Shown: in pieces, positions 11,705 to 24,000 of the stretch
Numbering within the stretch: position 1 is the first letter of the stretch
Layout of the letters: each line of letters opens with the position of its first letter
Assembly (NCBI GenBank): GCA_029532415.1
Contig: JAQOTA010000053.1
Coordinates: forward strand, 4,588,001-4,652,000
Direction: 5' to 3'
Source: Marasmius tenuissimus
Lineage: Eukaryota > Basidiomycota > Agaricomycetes > Agaricales > Marasmiaceae
DNA length: 64,000 nt
The notes under the pieces: model-generated
Databases searched by the model: none
The model's input: only the letters and a program-made list of their open reading frames with translations
Told to the model about the DNA's origin: nothing
Position numbers and translations under genes: made by a program

Positions 11705-12214
11705 ATGGCGGATTTTTATATACTGCCGTACGTCTTCCCTGAGGACAGGTGCAGGTCCAAGGAAGACGAGGACAAAACCAAGAACATCTTTCATATCAAC
11801 CTCCCCCACCTGTTGAGACCCAGGCCTAGGCGCCGCCAGTCACCACCCCCCGTCAAAGAGAATCGAAGCGGAGCATCCGACGATGAATCAAGCGAATCAG
11901 GGAGTCAGTCCTCGTCGGAGAGCCCGAAACGCTCGAAACCACGGTTCTTCCCTCCGAAGAAAGACGTTAAACGACAGGAAGACAATTGCGGAGAAGTCAC
12001 CCAAACCGCTCCCGGTCAAACCAGTCCTGGCCTCCCGTACGTGTTCGGGACCTCTATCTTTTAGGATTTTGCTCATCAATGTTCTATCAACGACAGTGAA
12101 AAACGTTTGTTTAGGTCGAAATCGTCCCCAAATCTGGGGAAGCTCCCCAAGGTCTCCAGTAAAAACTCCCCCTTTCCCTGGGGAATCAACTATGTCCAGA
12201 CGACCGGCATTTGA
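11705..12214 (+). CDS. Hypothetical disordered basic/acidic protein
   Basis: Two exons, 11705-12036 and 12115-12214 (intron GTACGT...TTTAG), giving 143 residues. It begins MADFYILPYVFPEDRC. A basic patch (RPRPRRRQSPPP), a Ser/Glu/Asp tract (ASDDESSESGSQSSSESP) and a Lys/Pro-rich part follow, and it ends PFPWGINYVQTTGI. No known family recognised and no signal or membrane segment. The composition suggests an intrinsically disordered, possibly phosphorylated nuclear or cytosolic protein. Support is the clean in-frame splice and the charge-patterned sequence; the ATG could be preceded by another exon. Confidence 0.5.
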
Positions 12215-13031
12215 CGGCTCAATCATTTCCGACTCGGAGGCGGACCGTAACGAAGGAAACAGAAGAAAGGGGCTACATTGATGATTGAAGGGGGCTTCGG
12301 AGCGTTTGCCAGTGAATTATGGATTCGGAACTGCTCTAAATGCCCAATGTAAACAATGAGGATTCAGGAAACACGATAGATTAGACCAGCCACTAGCTTG
12401 AGCGAAGTTTGAAAAACTCGTTCACGGGCCCATTTGAAATATGGAAACATATGTGTTGGGTTTTTGATTGTGAACATTGAACTTGAGCCCTTTGACGACT
12501 AGCATAATATATAGGCGCCCTTCGCTAAAACAGTACGGTGCTAACGGTCTTTGACCCAGGAAACCTATACATTATGCCGTCGCCATATAGTATATCACAT
12601 AGGGCTATCAGTAAAAGGGAGCTCAAGTAACGTGATAGTAATACAAACAAATTCTACCCTCCTCAAATCTCATATCCCACGTCCTCTGAGCTTTCTAAGG
12701 GCCCGAAGGTCGAAAAATGGATAGAAGTCTGCCAAACTTCGCTCGAGTTCAAGCTGTGGATAGTCTCTACATTCGGGTTAAAGGCCTAGACCTCTAGGGT
12801 TACCAATTTGGAGAAATCTTCTCACGGAGACCTGATTTGAGCCCGGGAATCTCGGGTCGCGCTGATGACTCACGAGTCAGTAAAGATGTCCTTCTATCAA
12901 CCTTTGCCAATCTCCCAGAATCTCAAAGCCACACGCTGCCCTACATACAAGCTTAGTTCGCCTTGCAGAATAATCGGGAATATCAGCTTCTCGTGCATTC
13001 TCCATCCCTACTTGTTCAACGAGAGTCGTCA
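12215..13031. other. Intergenic
   Basis: No gene, repeat or RNA recognised; AT-richer than the flanking genes. Confidence 0.5.
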
Positions 13032-14566
13032 ATGAAGGAAGTTTTGCTTATCGGTCTGGGGGGTATCGGTGCCGTTTGTGCGTAAAAACTATCTTCTCGT
13101 TCGCAGGCTGGGGCTCACAATCCACAGATGCGTATGTTCTGAAGGAAAGTCAGCAAGTTCGCTTGACTGTCGTCGCAAGAAGTAATTACGATGTAGCCCA
13201 AAGTCAGTGATCTCGGTCCGGTATCAATACTTCGCGTCTAATGTGAAGCGAAATTAGAGAACGGAATGAATTTCCGGAGCGACAAGTTTGGTGATCACGT
13301 CAAGGGCTGGAAACCTGATCGACGTAGGTGTTGCGTCTCCTCTAGATCGAGCGTTCGTTCACGATGCTACTTCTGGATTTCTCAGTGTTTCCAAGCATCG
13401 CTGATGCGGCCGACCAGAAGTATGACTACGTATTTGTCGCGACTAAGGTCGTGCCGGAGGTTATCACCACTGAAAAGATGCTGGCACCTTTACTGACCAA
13501 GTCGTACGTCGAGCAATGGGGACAACCAATATACGTCCTATTACAGAATGGCATGGGCGTTGAGCGCGGCCTATACGGTGCCATCCGAGGTGTCGAGGAA
13601 GAAGTATCGAGGACAGAAAGCTCAAGTGCCCAGCCAGTGCGGATAGTCAGTGCTTGTGTCTACTGTATGGGTAATTTGATTGCCCCGGATACCGTGGAAT
13701 ATGTTGAAGGTGTAAGCCTTCCTCCTTGTTCATGGCCTCAATTCCAGAGTGATTCACTTTCGCATAGCACAGGTTGACAATTGGGGTATTTCGTCCCGGA
13801 GTCTTCAACATAACGCATGACAGCGAGGAGGAGGCCAACGTTCTCAATGACCTCGAGGTCATTCTAGAGGCAGGAGGTACATCCATAACAGTTGTCCCGG
13901 AAATTCAAAGACGGAAGTTGGAGAAGAACATGCTGAATCTTGCGTTCGCTACGTTTGCCACCTTGTCGAAGTGAGGATTTTCATCGATTTTCCATGCCCA
14001 ACATCTCACCCTACCGTTCTCAGTCACCCCATTCATACCCTTTTCCGTCCACCTCCCGATCCTAATTCGAGCGAGAAATACGATGTCTACGTTCACCCAG
14101 CAACAGCCAGTCTCATAGAAGAATACACTATACCAAATATCAAGGCTGTATTCATGGAGGTCATTGCCATTGGTGCGCGCCAAACGGTCAAGGACCCTGT
14201 TGACAAAGGACTAAACGTTCCCTAGGTCGAGCGTTGGGTTTCCCCGATTCCGAAGATGGGATACCTTCCTCAGTCGCGACCAAATTCCTGGAGCTCACGA
14301 GAACCAACCACCTCAATCCCAAGAACAATCACGTCCCAAGTATGCTTCTGGACATGAGAAACGGCAAGCCGATGGAGATAGAGGTGATTTTGGGAGAGGT
14401 CGTGAGGCTTGCTCAGAGGGTTGGGGTCGACATACCAGTGAGCGGACTCCTTTCCTCACCTTTGACCCGGAATTGAACTACCTGCTCGTAGCGAATACAG
14501 ATGCTGTATAGCATTCTCCTCGTAGTGCAAAACCAGATTTTGAAGAAGGTTATGGAGGCGAAGTAA
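13032..14566 (+). CDS. 2-dehydropantoate 2-reductase-like oxidoreductase (ApbA/PanE family)
   Basis: Eight exons: 13032-13077, 13128-13202, 13258-13323, 13386-13711, 13768-13970, 14072-14172, 14226-14437 and 14492-14566, giving 367 residues with every junction in frame. The N-terminal Rossmann motif GLGGIG (residues 8-13) should bind NADP(H). YDYVFVATKVV and PIYVLLQNGMGVE are the usual strands of this family. The C-terminal helical domain contains KLEKNMLNLAFATFATLS, matching the family's K...N lysine-asparagine segment, and LLDMRNGKPMEIEVILGEVV. Family role: NADPH-dependent reduction of 2-dehydropantoate to pantoate in coenzyme A synthesis. Fungi have several paralogs, so the true substrate may differ. 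No neighbouring pantothenate gene. Confidence 0.88.
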
Positions 14567-15397
14567 TCACGTAGGGAGTTTGGGAATTTAGGGGTTCATG
14601 TATGTATGGAAAAATCCATCACGTTATTTAAACTTTTGAAACACGGACCTGAGTGCTCACGTTACAGTAGTAGCCGATTCCGGCACATCCAAGTGCTTCC
14701 CATCCACCAGTACTCGAGTTCAACCTCCATCTCTCGACTTCTACCGCCAGTACTACCGATAAGCTTGGCTACCCGCATCACTAGCGTCAAGAGTTGTACT
14801 CGAGTACAGGTCATGAACCGTCAATTGGTCAACCGCGAAATCAGATTGGCACTGGAGGCGTGGCGGAAAAACTGTCTCAAAGCTCGTCATTTGCACCGAC
14901 TGCTCTCTTTCCTTGACGTCAAATCTCATGGTGTCAAGTCTTAACAAACCCAGGCCGCTTCCCATGGGTGATACAACGTATGGGCAAGCTTGAGAATTCA
15001 CCTCCACCGGCCCACCACTGATGACGATACAACGGCATTTCATATTCGACAAAGCCACTTGGCGGCGAATACGGTCATGAAATCAAGTGACTGGTACCCT
15101 AGGGATCCGAAAGTAATTGGGCGAAGTCCCCACATCGGAAAGGCCACAGAGCGATAATCATGGGTTAACAAATCTTGGAGTACATACACTTCAACTCGAG
15201 GGTAGCACACCTCCTCTGTTGCACGAGCCGCACCGGATTGAAGCAGAACCCACTGCAATATTCTCGGCGGATCTACCTGTCTTTGGCTTCCGCACCACCT
15301 GATATTCACAAACTGCTTCAGTCAACGCCATATGGAACGTCGGTAGTTACTCAGTCACCTGCACCTTGCATTCTCCATCTCCACCCGACTGTTCGCC
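14567..15397. other. Intergenic
   Basis: About 0.8 kb with overlapping short frames on both strands and no domain. It contains the promoter side of the following glycosidase. Confidence 0.45.
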
Positions 15398-15404
15398 TTA
15401 TAAG
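15398..15404 (+). promoter_or_regulatory. TATA box candidate (TTATAAG)
   Basis: Lies about 31 nt before the ATG at 15435, implying a very short leader. A similar spacing is seen for the three CBM1 genes further on. Confidence 0.45.
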
Positions 15405-15434
15405 CGCGTAAAGGTATACCGATTCTCAGCAAGT

Positions 15435-16633
15435 ATGCATCACCCATTATCTTACCTCACCCTACTCGTAGGGCTCGCTTTTGTCGCTGTCTCAACACCC
15501 CTTCAACATGCAAATGCCTCCATAAGTAGTCGTGCGGATCCCTCCAAAGTTGGCTACTTCTTCGTGCACTTTTACGATCGACAGCCTGCCATTTTTGCGC
15601 ACTTGTCCAACGGCAACGACCCCCTATCATACCGAGCTCTAAACGGGGACAACGCCATCCTCGTACCTACTGGAGGGACGCGAGCTGCTCGCGACCCCTA
15701 CCTTGTATCCGCACCGGACGATTCCAGACACTGGATCATTGCAACAGATCTCGATATCGACGCTATTAACGGCGATTGGGGTAGAGCAGTGACACACGGC
15801 TCCCGAAGCCTCCATATTTGGGAGAGCACGGACCTGGTGAATTGGGAAGATTACAGATTGGTTGAGGTTATTGGGCCGACTGCCGGAATGGTTTGGGCCC
15901 CAGAAGCAATATGGGACTCGAGTCGTGGAGCTTACCTCGTTCATTGGGCATCAAGGTTATTCGATGAAAGCGATACCGAGGTACGTCGTTATGTTGTTGC
16001 GATTGCGGGGGGTTTCATAGTGCTGACAATCATACAGCACACCGGGACTGCGACTAATGACCAGATCATGTATGCCCATACGAATGACTTCAGGACGTTC
16101 ACGGCGGCCGAGACATACATTGCTGAGGACTTCCCCGTCATCGACCTTACAATTCTTCCTCTAGGGGGAAACTCTTACGCCCGGTTTACCAAAGACGAGA
16201 ACGTTCTCCGTATATACCAGGAGATGTCCACTGACGGTCTCTTTGGCTCTTGGTCCAGAGTCGGTGAGTTTATCACCAACACGGTAACAGAGGGTCCGCT
16301 TGTGTTCGAGGACAACCAAGAGCCAGGCCTTGTTCACCTCTTTATGGATGCCTACACAACAGCAGGAGTAAGGATCTCCATAGTAATGACATTGCTCTTG
16401 TACCTGACAAACTCAATAGGGCTATATCCCTTACCAAACTACCGATATCAATAGCGGAAGGTGAGTGGCGGGCCGCCTCCGTTATCCGCTTGCCCCTTGC
16501 TTACTTTTGTGCCGGGCCGTTTCTCAGCTGGACCGCAGGTTCCGTATCCAGCTTACCAGCGCTGTTAAAGCATGGCGTGGTGAAGCCAGTCAACCAGGAA
16601 CAATATGACGCTATTCAAGCCAAGTGGCCTTGA
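15435..16633 (+). CDS. Secreted GH43-like glycosidase without CBM1
   Basis: Exons 15435-15980, 16038-16367, 16420-16460 and 16528-16633 give 340 residues. A signal peptide ([20 protein letters not shown]) is followed directly by the five-bladed propeller domain. The conserved core is [31 protein letters not shown] (candidate base Asp), [21 protein letters not shown] (candidate pKa-modulating Asp) and [10 protein letters not shown] (candidate acid Glu). This fits family 43 arabinosidase-like enzymes, acting on arabinose or related side chains of plant polysaccharides; the exact substrate is inference. It is a paralog of the two CBM1-bearing genes at 25.5-28.9 kb, with the same exon lengths at the C-terminus (the 41-nt exon is conserved), but it has no cellulose-binding module. 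An in-frame ATG at 15366 would bury the signal peptide and was not chosen. Confidence 0.85.
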
Positions 16634-16875
16634 AGCTCGTGTTGGCACCAGGTCCTGTTGTAACGAGATGATATACCCCTCCGCCAGGTGCTACAATTCG
16701 CAAGTGGTCCTTGTTAAAACGTTAGGCTATAGAGATCCAATAGCAATGTCTCTCGATCCGTATCAACGTAAGAAAATGAAAGAAGTATCGACATAGGTGC
16801 CAACTTGCAACTCCATGAGGAGTTCATCATGCCTGAGCCGTACGTATAAGGGCCTGAGGTACGCCCAATTATCGT

Positions 16876-19366
16876 TCAGATCCAATTATTCAAAATCGCT
16901 TTCGCATCATCCCACTCCCTCTCGATAAGTTGCGCAATATTGTCGTTGCGGGGAGTGATGTTGCATTCAAAGCTGACGGGCTTCGAGTTGAAGCCATTGG
17001 TGAAGTTGAATGTGTCTATATACAGATACTCGATGAGTATCTCTCCGGGTCCCACAGTGAAAAGACCCACCCGGTAGAATATCGTTGAGATTGTCATCTT
17101 TGACTGGCGTTATATTGAACGCCCACAAAATCCGGGCGGTATTTGCAAAGAGCGAATTTCGGGCTGCGGCCTTCAGGTTCGAGTCCGTTCCATCAAAACA
17201 GCGAAGAGACAGTCGACGACTCACCGAGATGGATGCCAGGACATTGTCTGCGTCCAAACCCAAATGGGAGGTCAAAGTTTCTAAGTCGAGGGTCCTCTGT
17301 CTCCATGAATCGCTCAGGGCGAAAGGTCTCGGGTTCAGGGAACATTTCTGGCCGGCAAGACGCGTATCAGAAGATCTCGGCTTTAGTCCTTGTAGTTGAG
17401 ATCATTCCATTTTCGCACCTGGATCCTTCAATATGCCGCTGAAGGCGCAACAGTCCAGGTCAAAGCTGCAACTACATAGATGCACTCATTTGAAACTCAC
17501 TAGAGATTAGCAAATATCGTGGAGCCCTTTGGGATAGACCTGCGTGACTGGTGTCAAAAAGGGATATCTGACATGCACCTCAAGCGATGGAATTACCAGC
17601 CACGGTACGAGTCGTCAGCAATGACCGCGTGCGGAGTGCCACCTAGAACGGCGACGGGCCGCCATCTATACGCCACCAGGGAGAGAGGGAAAAAATAATC
17701 AGAATTCCATCCAAATCTCGAGGCCTTGAGGCACGAAGATCTTTGGGGTGCTGACCGTAGGGTCTCGTTGACGATGGCCCTGATATATGGAAGGTGCGGT
17801 TCGTCGGAGTATTCAGGCATGCGTTGCTGCCCTACGACCCTATCTAATTCTTGCTGAGCTTTGGTCATCACATCCGGGAAGTGAAGCATTGCGACTGTAA
17901 CGCAGAATAAACAAGAGTCTCGGCGCTGTCTGCAAGACTCGGAGGCAAACGTACGTATGAGAACCGTGAGAGTGACGGCCGTGGTTTCGATCCCCGCACC
18001 GAAGGGAGTCGAGAGGGCATAAGCAAGCTCCAGATCTGTCATTCCAATCTTTGCAAAGTCGTTGAGACACTGTACAGTCAGACAGTCCGGAATCGTAGCC
18101 GCTTGCATCCTGGATTTCACATCGTTGAGAAGATACATCAGAAAATTGATGTCCCGTTGGCGACGTGTTTCTGGTTCTTTTCTGAACCATTGAAGTGAGC
18201 GCTGATACGGATTCTGTAAGCACCTCGTATACAAGCAACGAAGGCATCAATTCTCACAGGAAGTTTGAGGAGCCACGGCCATGACTCCACGATATATTTC
18301 CCCGGAATACTTGCATAAATTGAGCGCGTGATAGCAAATATGGGGAAACACGTTCCCTCACTTGACGCTGGTGGAACGTTCTGGATCGGACGTTGAACAC
18401 AGTCAAAAGTACCGATATTACGCACCTCGTCAGGTCTGAAGGCGAGCGGGATGAATTCAGAGTCAGGTGCGGTCAACGTGAGGAAGCTTACAGTCCATTG
18501 CCTCCATGTTTTCTCTCACAACCCATTCGTCAACTGTTTCTACCCTTCGCCCATACGTGACGGAGGTGACCACACTGGCCGCATACCTATCGCAGAGATT
18601 AGTCAGATCGATCGGAAATCCTGGACACACCTTTGAATGTGCTTCTCGTAGGCTTTGGGATCGACAAGAAGGTCGTAGAGCATGGCCTTTGACTCCAACG
18701 ACTGAATGTCCTTGTAGCTGTCAACCCGTCGGACATGAAAGCCGTTGTGAAGGATCTAAGGACTGTCAGATCACTTTTACGCCCAGAGTACAACAACAAA
18801 CCCTTCTCCATTTGCGCCAGTTTTCATTATTAGGAAGCATCAAGCCACGTTTATTATCGGACAGGATTTCGCCTCTGCGTAGATTGGAGTCAGGATAAGT
18901 GAAAATGAGAGAGCGGCGTTCTTACGCGACAATGAACCGAGGCCGACTTGAGTAAATTTCGGAGCGCTTCTCGAGTAGGTCCCATGCTGCCTGAGCACTT
19001 CCCAATACTACAAGAGAGCCCCATCAGGCAGTGAAGGAAGAGGGTATTGAGCTTACAAACTGATCACTGGGGTAGAGCCAAGAAAGATAGAGACTACCGG
19101 GCCTGAAGTAGAGAGTGAGAAGATGGAAAAGAAAAGGAATCGGGTACTGAGGAGCTAGTTTTACCGTATATTTCATTCCACTCCTTGAACCTGCGCCACG
19201 GCTTGACAGCAGGCATTTGCGAGGTATTGCCGGTGAGCGGGTTGCCCAGTGGGCCAGGAGGCATGATTTTTCTCATGTTGTACCATTTAAGCGCATGGAT
19301 AATGAAAAGGGCGGCGCAAGAGGTAGCGACGAATTCGATAAACACAGTTGAGGCGGGGGCCATCAT
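16876..19366 (-). CDS. Cytochrome P450 (agaric monooxygenase, CYP64-like type)
   Basis: A heme-thiolate monooxygenase, anchored in the ER by the N-terminal hydrophobic stretch (FIEFVATSCAALFIIHAL). The hinge is PPGPLGNPLTGNTSQMP, then KPWRRFKEWNEIYG / PVVSIFLGSTPVIS. Middle exons encode IQSLESKAMLYDLL and AASVVTSVTYGRRVETVDEW. The I-helix is FGAGIETTAVTLTV, the K-helix ETLR, and the PERF region PEPETFRPERF. The heme-binding loop is FGFGRRQCPGIHLA (Cys ligand). It ends KAILNNWI at the TGA 16876-16878. There are more than ten exons with small introns. One donor in the last part is atypical (GTCTTT), chosen to keep the frame into DTFNFTNGF. It is unrelated in detail to the P450 array at 45-64 kb (different signature after the heme Cys). 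Substrate unknown. Confidence 0.88.
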
Positions 19367-20146
19367 GGGTGTTCGTGGTCAAGGAGGCCAAAGAGCCTGC
19401 CGGAGGTTGCGGGAAACTGAAGTCATATATAAATTCGGCAAATAGGCGTTCGACGTGCAACTTGGACCAGATCGTCACTCTATTCTCAAGATCTCAATAT
19501 TCAATACTCGAGCTCGGCATTCTATTACCCACCATTCAATATTCACTCGACAATCTCGATCCTCGCCTCATTCAATATTGTCGTGCTTCCCGCCGATACG
19601 AACATACTTATACGAACCTTTCAAAGTTTCAACAATCTTTCGAGCTCGCTTAGGCTCGCTTTCGCGTCGCACGATAACCATTAAGCGCTGACAGCAGCCT
19701 CGAAATCAAGGATGAAACTCCTGATCCGTGTGGATTCGCACCTTCGAATAGCCGACTGAAAGATCAGAAGCTCCTCAACCGTCGGCGTTAGGGAAGTAGG
19801 ACAGGAGAGGAACTTAGGTGGTTTGCGGAAGCGGACGGAGCACTGTGTTCTATTCGTCTTTTGAATGACAGCAACGTGGCTAATACGGCCGCCTCGTGAG
19901 CCCTCATGCAGGGGTATCGACTGACATGAATTGCCTTGAATTGCGCGCAACCACATAAAAATCAACATAAAAAACAAATCCTTTCTTGGAAACTTTACGG
20001 CAGAAGCCATCATCGTCAAGCTGAGGGGTTATATATCCTGGTGCTCGCCGTCAGGTCCGCATCAACTTTGAAGTTTGCCCCCACGCTCACTCGCACCACA
20101 TTCTCTATGAAAACGCAACGATAGCGCCCTCTCCGTGTTGCGCAAG
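19367..20146. other. Intergenic; one possible small minus-strand frame
   Basis: A minus-strand frame at 19681-20010 (starting MMASAVKFPRKDLFFMLIFMW, about 110 codons) has a hydrophobic N-terminal stretch, but no homology or splice support. It is left as unproven. The rest is promoter space for the P450 and the DUF6534 gene. Confidence 0.35.
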
Positions 20147-21574
20147 ATGGACGACATCCCAGATGACTTCAGGAAAGGTTTCGCTGAATTTCGGGATTTG
20201 TAGGTCATTGAAAACCTCACTCGACGGAAATTCACGATTTACGGACGGCTTCCTCAGTGTTTTGGTTTCCTCGTGGATGAACATGTTTCTGTATACGACC
20301 GAAGTTGCCCTCATAGTCTACGCCTATGCGCACCTCAGACTCAACCGATTTCATCGATATCTCCTGGTCGCCTCCCTCCTCACGGACACGGCATGTACGG
20401 CAATAGTGTGTTACAGTTTTTGGCTTGTGATAGGTCTGTGATATTCCATTCGATCTCTCGAAGTGATCTGATTCAGAACTAGCTGGACCAATTACCGTTG
20501 ATGGTCAACCGTGGCCTCTGGGTGCAATTATAATCCTCACTTACATGTCTTCGGCGTGGGGACAAATCTATTTTGTGCATCGGTACTGGATTATGTGAGG
20601 ACATTCGCAATACGTCTGCCGCCTCCACCACTGACCCCTCACCTTTGTAGTGCTCGGAACAAAATCGTTTCTGGGCTAATCGTCTTCGGCATCCTCGTTC
20701 ATGTATGTCATGTGCAGCGCGTAAATCAACCAACGGTCCCCTATTGACTTTGGCTCAGGTCGTCTTCGGTTTTATCGCAGCCATATACGTGTTCGTTATT
20801 CGGAGGATTGGGTACCATTTTGGCGTCTCTGCTTCGGCGTAGGTATCTGTCTACTTCGTCAACTCACCCTACTGACTACGGCTAGTGTCGCAGCCACTGT
20901 TTGCGCCACCACTGATATTCTGATTGCAGGGTCTATGTTTCTGAAACTCCGTCGTATTCAGACGTTCAACACTTCTACACAAAAGTGCGCCATGATGCCC
21001 TGTGAACTGGAATGACTGTACTGACCCTTGTACCGTTAGTTTGTTGGCACGCATATCGCTTCTGGCTATCAGCAGCGGGGTCATCACAGCCACGGCAACG
21101 ACCCTCATGATCGTATTCCTGTTCACTAGCCATTTTAATGGTCAGTCATTCTCGCATATCATAGCGCACTCAATGACATGGTCGGTATCCAGTATTCAAC
21201 CTCATCTTCAATTCCCTCGGACGGATATATACCATTACGATCGTGGTCAACTCCATCCTAGTAAAGCAACACCACGAAAGTGTGATATCCCACGAGACTT
21301 CTCTTAGTCGGAGTCGGAGTACTCGAAGTCGTATTCCAAGACGAATTAGGACTGGGACGGAAGACCGCACCTCTGTTGTCTTCGCCCCGATAGGTAGCTA
21401 ATTCTCTGTACTTCAGGATTCCGACCTAAACTTCCTCCAGAGTTCCAAACTTTTACGGTACCCGACCTTGACCTCGATGATTCGGACCCATCAGACCCTT
21501 CACATCAGCTTGCGACCAAGGACTCTGGCACGGGGATGGGGTCTCGGAGAAGGAGCATTGATAGTGGACAGTGA
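20147..21574 (+). CDS. Seven-helix membrane protein, DUF6534 family
   Basis: Nine exons: 20147-20199, 20258-20433, 20483-20594, 20651-20702, 20759-20838, 20886-20984, 21040-21140, 21193-21393 and 21441-21574, giving 335 residues in frame. Membrane helices are evident: VLVSSWMNMFLYTTEVALIV, LLVASLLTDTACTAIVCYSF, LGAIIILTYMSSAWGQIYF, IVSGLIVFGILVHVVFGFIA, AATVCATTDILIAGSMFL, ISLLAISSGVITATATTLM and FNLIFNSLGRIYTITIVVNS. The loop around the last helix is typical of the DUF6534 proteins that are very numerous in Agaricomycetes. A cytosolic Ser/Arg-rich tail follows (SLSRSRSTRSRIPRR). Function unknown; a receptor-like or channel-like role has been guessed for the family but not shown. Confidence 0.85.
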
Positions 21575-21807
21575 AGATCATGAGATGATATATTATGTTT
21601 CGATTATTCGTTGTGTATCATAGTCTGGCTCTTACTCTCGGACAACACCCGTGTTGCATCGCTTTTCTAGATTACTGTACTCGAATTGATACTTCTGGGA
21701 CTTGTGCTTACACTGACCAATCGAACCATGAGTCGGTCCCATCAATTCACGGATGTTGATACGACTCGGAGTTACGCGGTTCAGCATGATCATATCTCCG
21801 TCTCGCC

Positions 21808-23863
21808 ATGAACGTTCTCATCTATTCAGGTCCTGAAGCAATACCAGCGTCTCTCAAATTCACCCTTTCATCTATCCAAAAATCATTGCGTTCCAGTTAC
21901 AGTGTTCAACCGGTCACCCCTCAAACGTTGAAGACCCAGCCATGGTCTTCCTCTTGTGCTCTTGTGGTGTTTCCCGAATGTCGAGATATCAACGCTTTCC
22001 AATGGATCTCCTCTCTTGACGCATACCTCGCAAACGGTGGATCGGTATTGTGTCTGTCATCGGGCGCAATCAAGCAATCGCGTTCATCATCGGTCAATCG
22101 ACCAGAAATCAGCAGTAATTCCTTGCGATTTTTCAATAAGGACACGGGAGACACCTTCTATCCGACATACAAGGACGGTGAAGAGGAAAAAATTCGGGTC
22201 ACGAACCTACAAATTACTGGAGGACCGGTTATCGAGGGAATTTTGCAGTCTGGGATACGAAAATTCGATGGAATACAGGAAGGAAATAGCGCTCGAATAT
22301 TGGCTTCTTATACTGAAGAAAACACGATCGCTGCGGTTGAGTTCATGGTTGGGACAGGAAAGGTCGCGTTCTGGTCACCAAGTCTGGAGTATCCCTTTAC
22401 AGAGGAGCCTGCTTTATCGAGAGTTGCTCAGGCAAATGCGAGCGAAGCTGAACGAAAGAGGTCGCTGGCATTGCAAACGGCACTCACAGAAGCAGGGATC
22501 CGTTCCTCATCCACACCAAACGACACCACTCCTCGACCTCTTCCACAGTTTTTGGTTTCCACGAGAACTGGAACAGTCTCTACCGTTCTCGAAAGCATCG
22601 GTCAGGCAAAAGTTGGTGCCCAATCAAGCCTTTTCGAAGACACCAATGATACATTCCAGTTCCACGAGCTCATCGAAGCTGGGGACCTCGTGAATGGAGC
22701 GAAAACAGCGTTCTCGATTTCACCGGATCCAGCTACATGGCAGCCCAAGCGAGTTGTAGTATGCCCGGATTCCTCGATCCCAGATAGCAGTCTCACACCG
22801 CTTTTTGACATCTCTCTATATTTCCGGGCTCTGGCGGAAGCACGCGGCAAAGCAGGATGTCAAGATGACGGAAATACATGGGGTTTCGGAGAAGTGCTGA
22901 TGTACGGTGAAGCAGTAACCAGTACGCAGACGATGCTCGACAAGTGAGAGTCCTCTACTTGATGCATCACCCTCCGGATTGAGCTATTTTCATAGAAACC
23001 CTCGACTGCTCTCCGGCCTCCCAGTTCCATTTCTATCTATCGCCTCTTATCAGATCGCAGGCCGGGGCCGGGGTCCCAACTCATGGGTCTCACCCGCGGG
23101 TTGCCTACAGTTCTCTCTCCTACTCCGTGTTCCGTTGAGCTCATTTCCGGCGAACAAGCTGGTCTTCATCCAATATCTGACGGCTTTGGCCGTAGCCGAA
23201 GCCTGTCGAGAGGACACCGTGCTCGGAAACCTTGGTGGTGCTGTCAGAATCAAATGGCCGAATGATATTTACGCAGTCTCTGGGGCGGAAAAGAAGAAGA
23301 TTGGTGGAATACTTGTGAGCACCAGTTTCTCGGACGGAAAGGTTGACATTGTTATCGGTCGGCATCCTCACTTGCTTTCTGGTACGCGAGAACTGACCAC
23401 TCGCGGTATCTAGGCTGCGGCGTCAACGTCCTGAATCCGGCCCCGATATTCTCCTTGTCACAGCTCCAGGGACCGTCCGATAATCCTCTCAGTATGGAAC
23501 GAACAATGGCGGCGATCATGGCCAGGTTTGAGAAGATGTGGGGAGTATTTGTTGCAGGGAGGGGCGATTTTACCCCTTTTATGGACCTCTACCTGGATAG
23601 ATGGCTTCATTCGTATGTCTACCTTGCACACTTTACCCTGGTTACCAGTCCTTGACAAGCTTTGCAGTGACCAGCTTGTTCAGCTTACGACCGTTACTCC
23701 CCCGACGCAAGCCCGAATTTGCGGTATAACTCCCGACCATGGCTTGCTGCGTACTCTCCCTGAACGTACAGGATGGAGCACCGGTCATGAGGGGTTCATA
23801 GACCTTCAACCTGATGGGAATAGCTTCGATCTTATGGCTGGTTTGATTAAGTCGAAGTCTTAG
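21808..23863 (+). CDS. BPL1: Biotin--protein ligase (holocarboxylase synthetase)
   Basis: Exons 21808-22943, 22996-23357, 23414-23612 and 23668-23863 encode 630 residues. The N-terminal about 250 residues are the glutamine-amidotransferase-like domain of eukaryotic biotin ligases (MNVLIYSGPEAIPASLKFTL, LVVFPECRDINAFQW, GSVLCLSSGAI). The C-terminal catalytic domain has GRGRGPNSWVSPAGCLQFS (ATP/biotin loop), AVRIKWPNDIYAV, KKKIGGILVSTSF and GCGVNVLNPAP. A C-terminal SH3-like domain follows (GITPDHGLLRTLP, DLQPDGNSFDLMAGLIK). It makes biotinyl-AMP and transfers biotin to lysines of acetyl-CoA carboxylase, pyruvate carboxylase and similar enzymes in the cytosol. Expected to be single-copy and essential. 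It is transcribed towards the CBM1 gene; the two stop codons lie 137 nt apart. Confidence 0.92.
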
Positions 23864-24000
23864 ACGATAGCGGGCACGTAGTACCCAAAAATACATAGGA
23901 TATTCGAAGCTTAAAGACATCTAACACCCAATCTATGCTTGGGGGTCGAAGACCCGTTAAAAATCAATTATGATTGCAAGATTGCTTCGTACACATCCGC

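Noticed and set aside
17541..17700. Apparent early end of the P450 at about 17.6 kb
   Set aside because: A stop follows the GTAATT donor, but splicing restores the frame into IPKGSTIFANLYGILKDPEMF and the heme loop, so the gene is intact.
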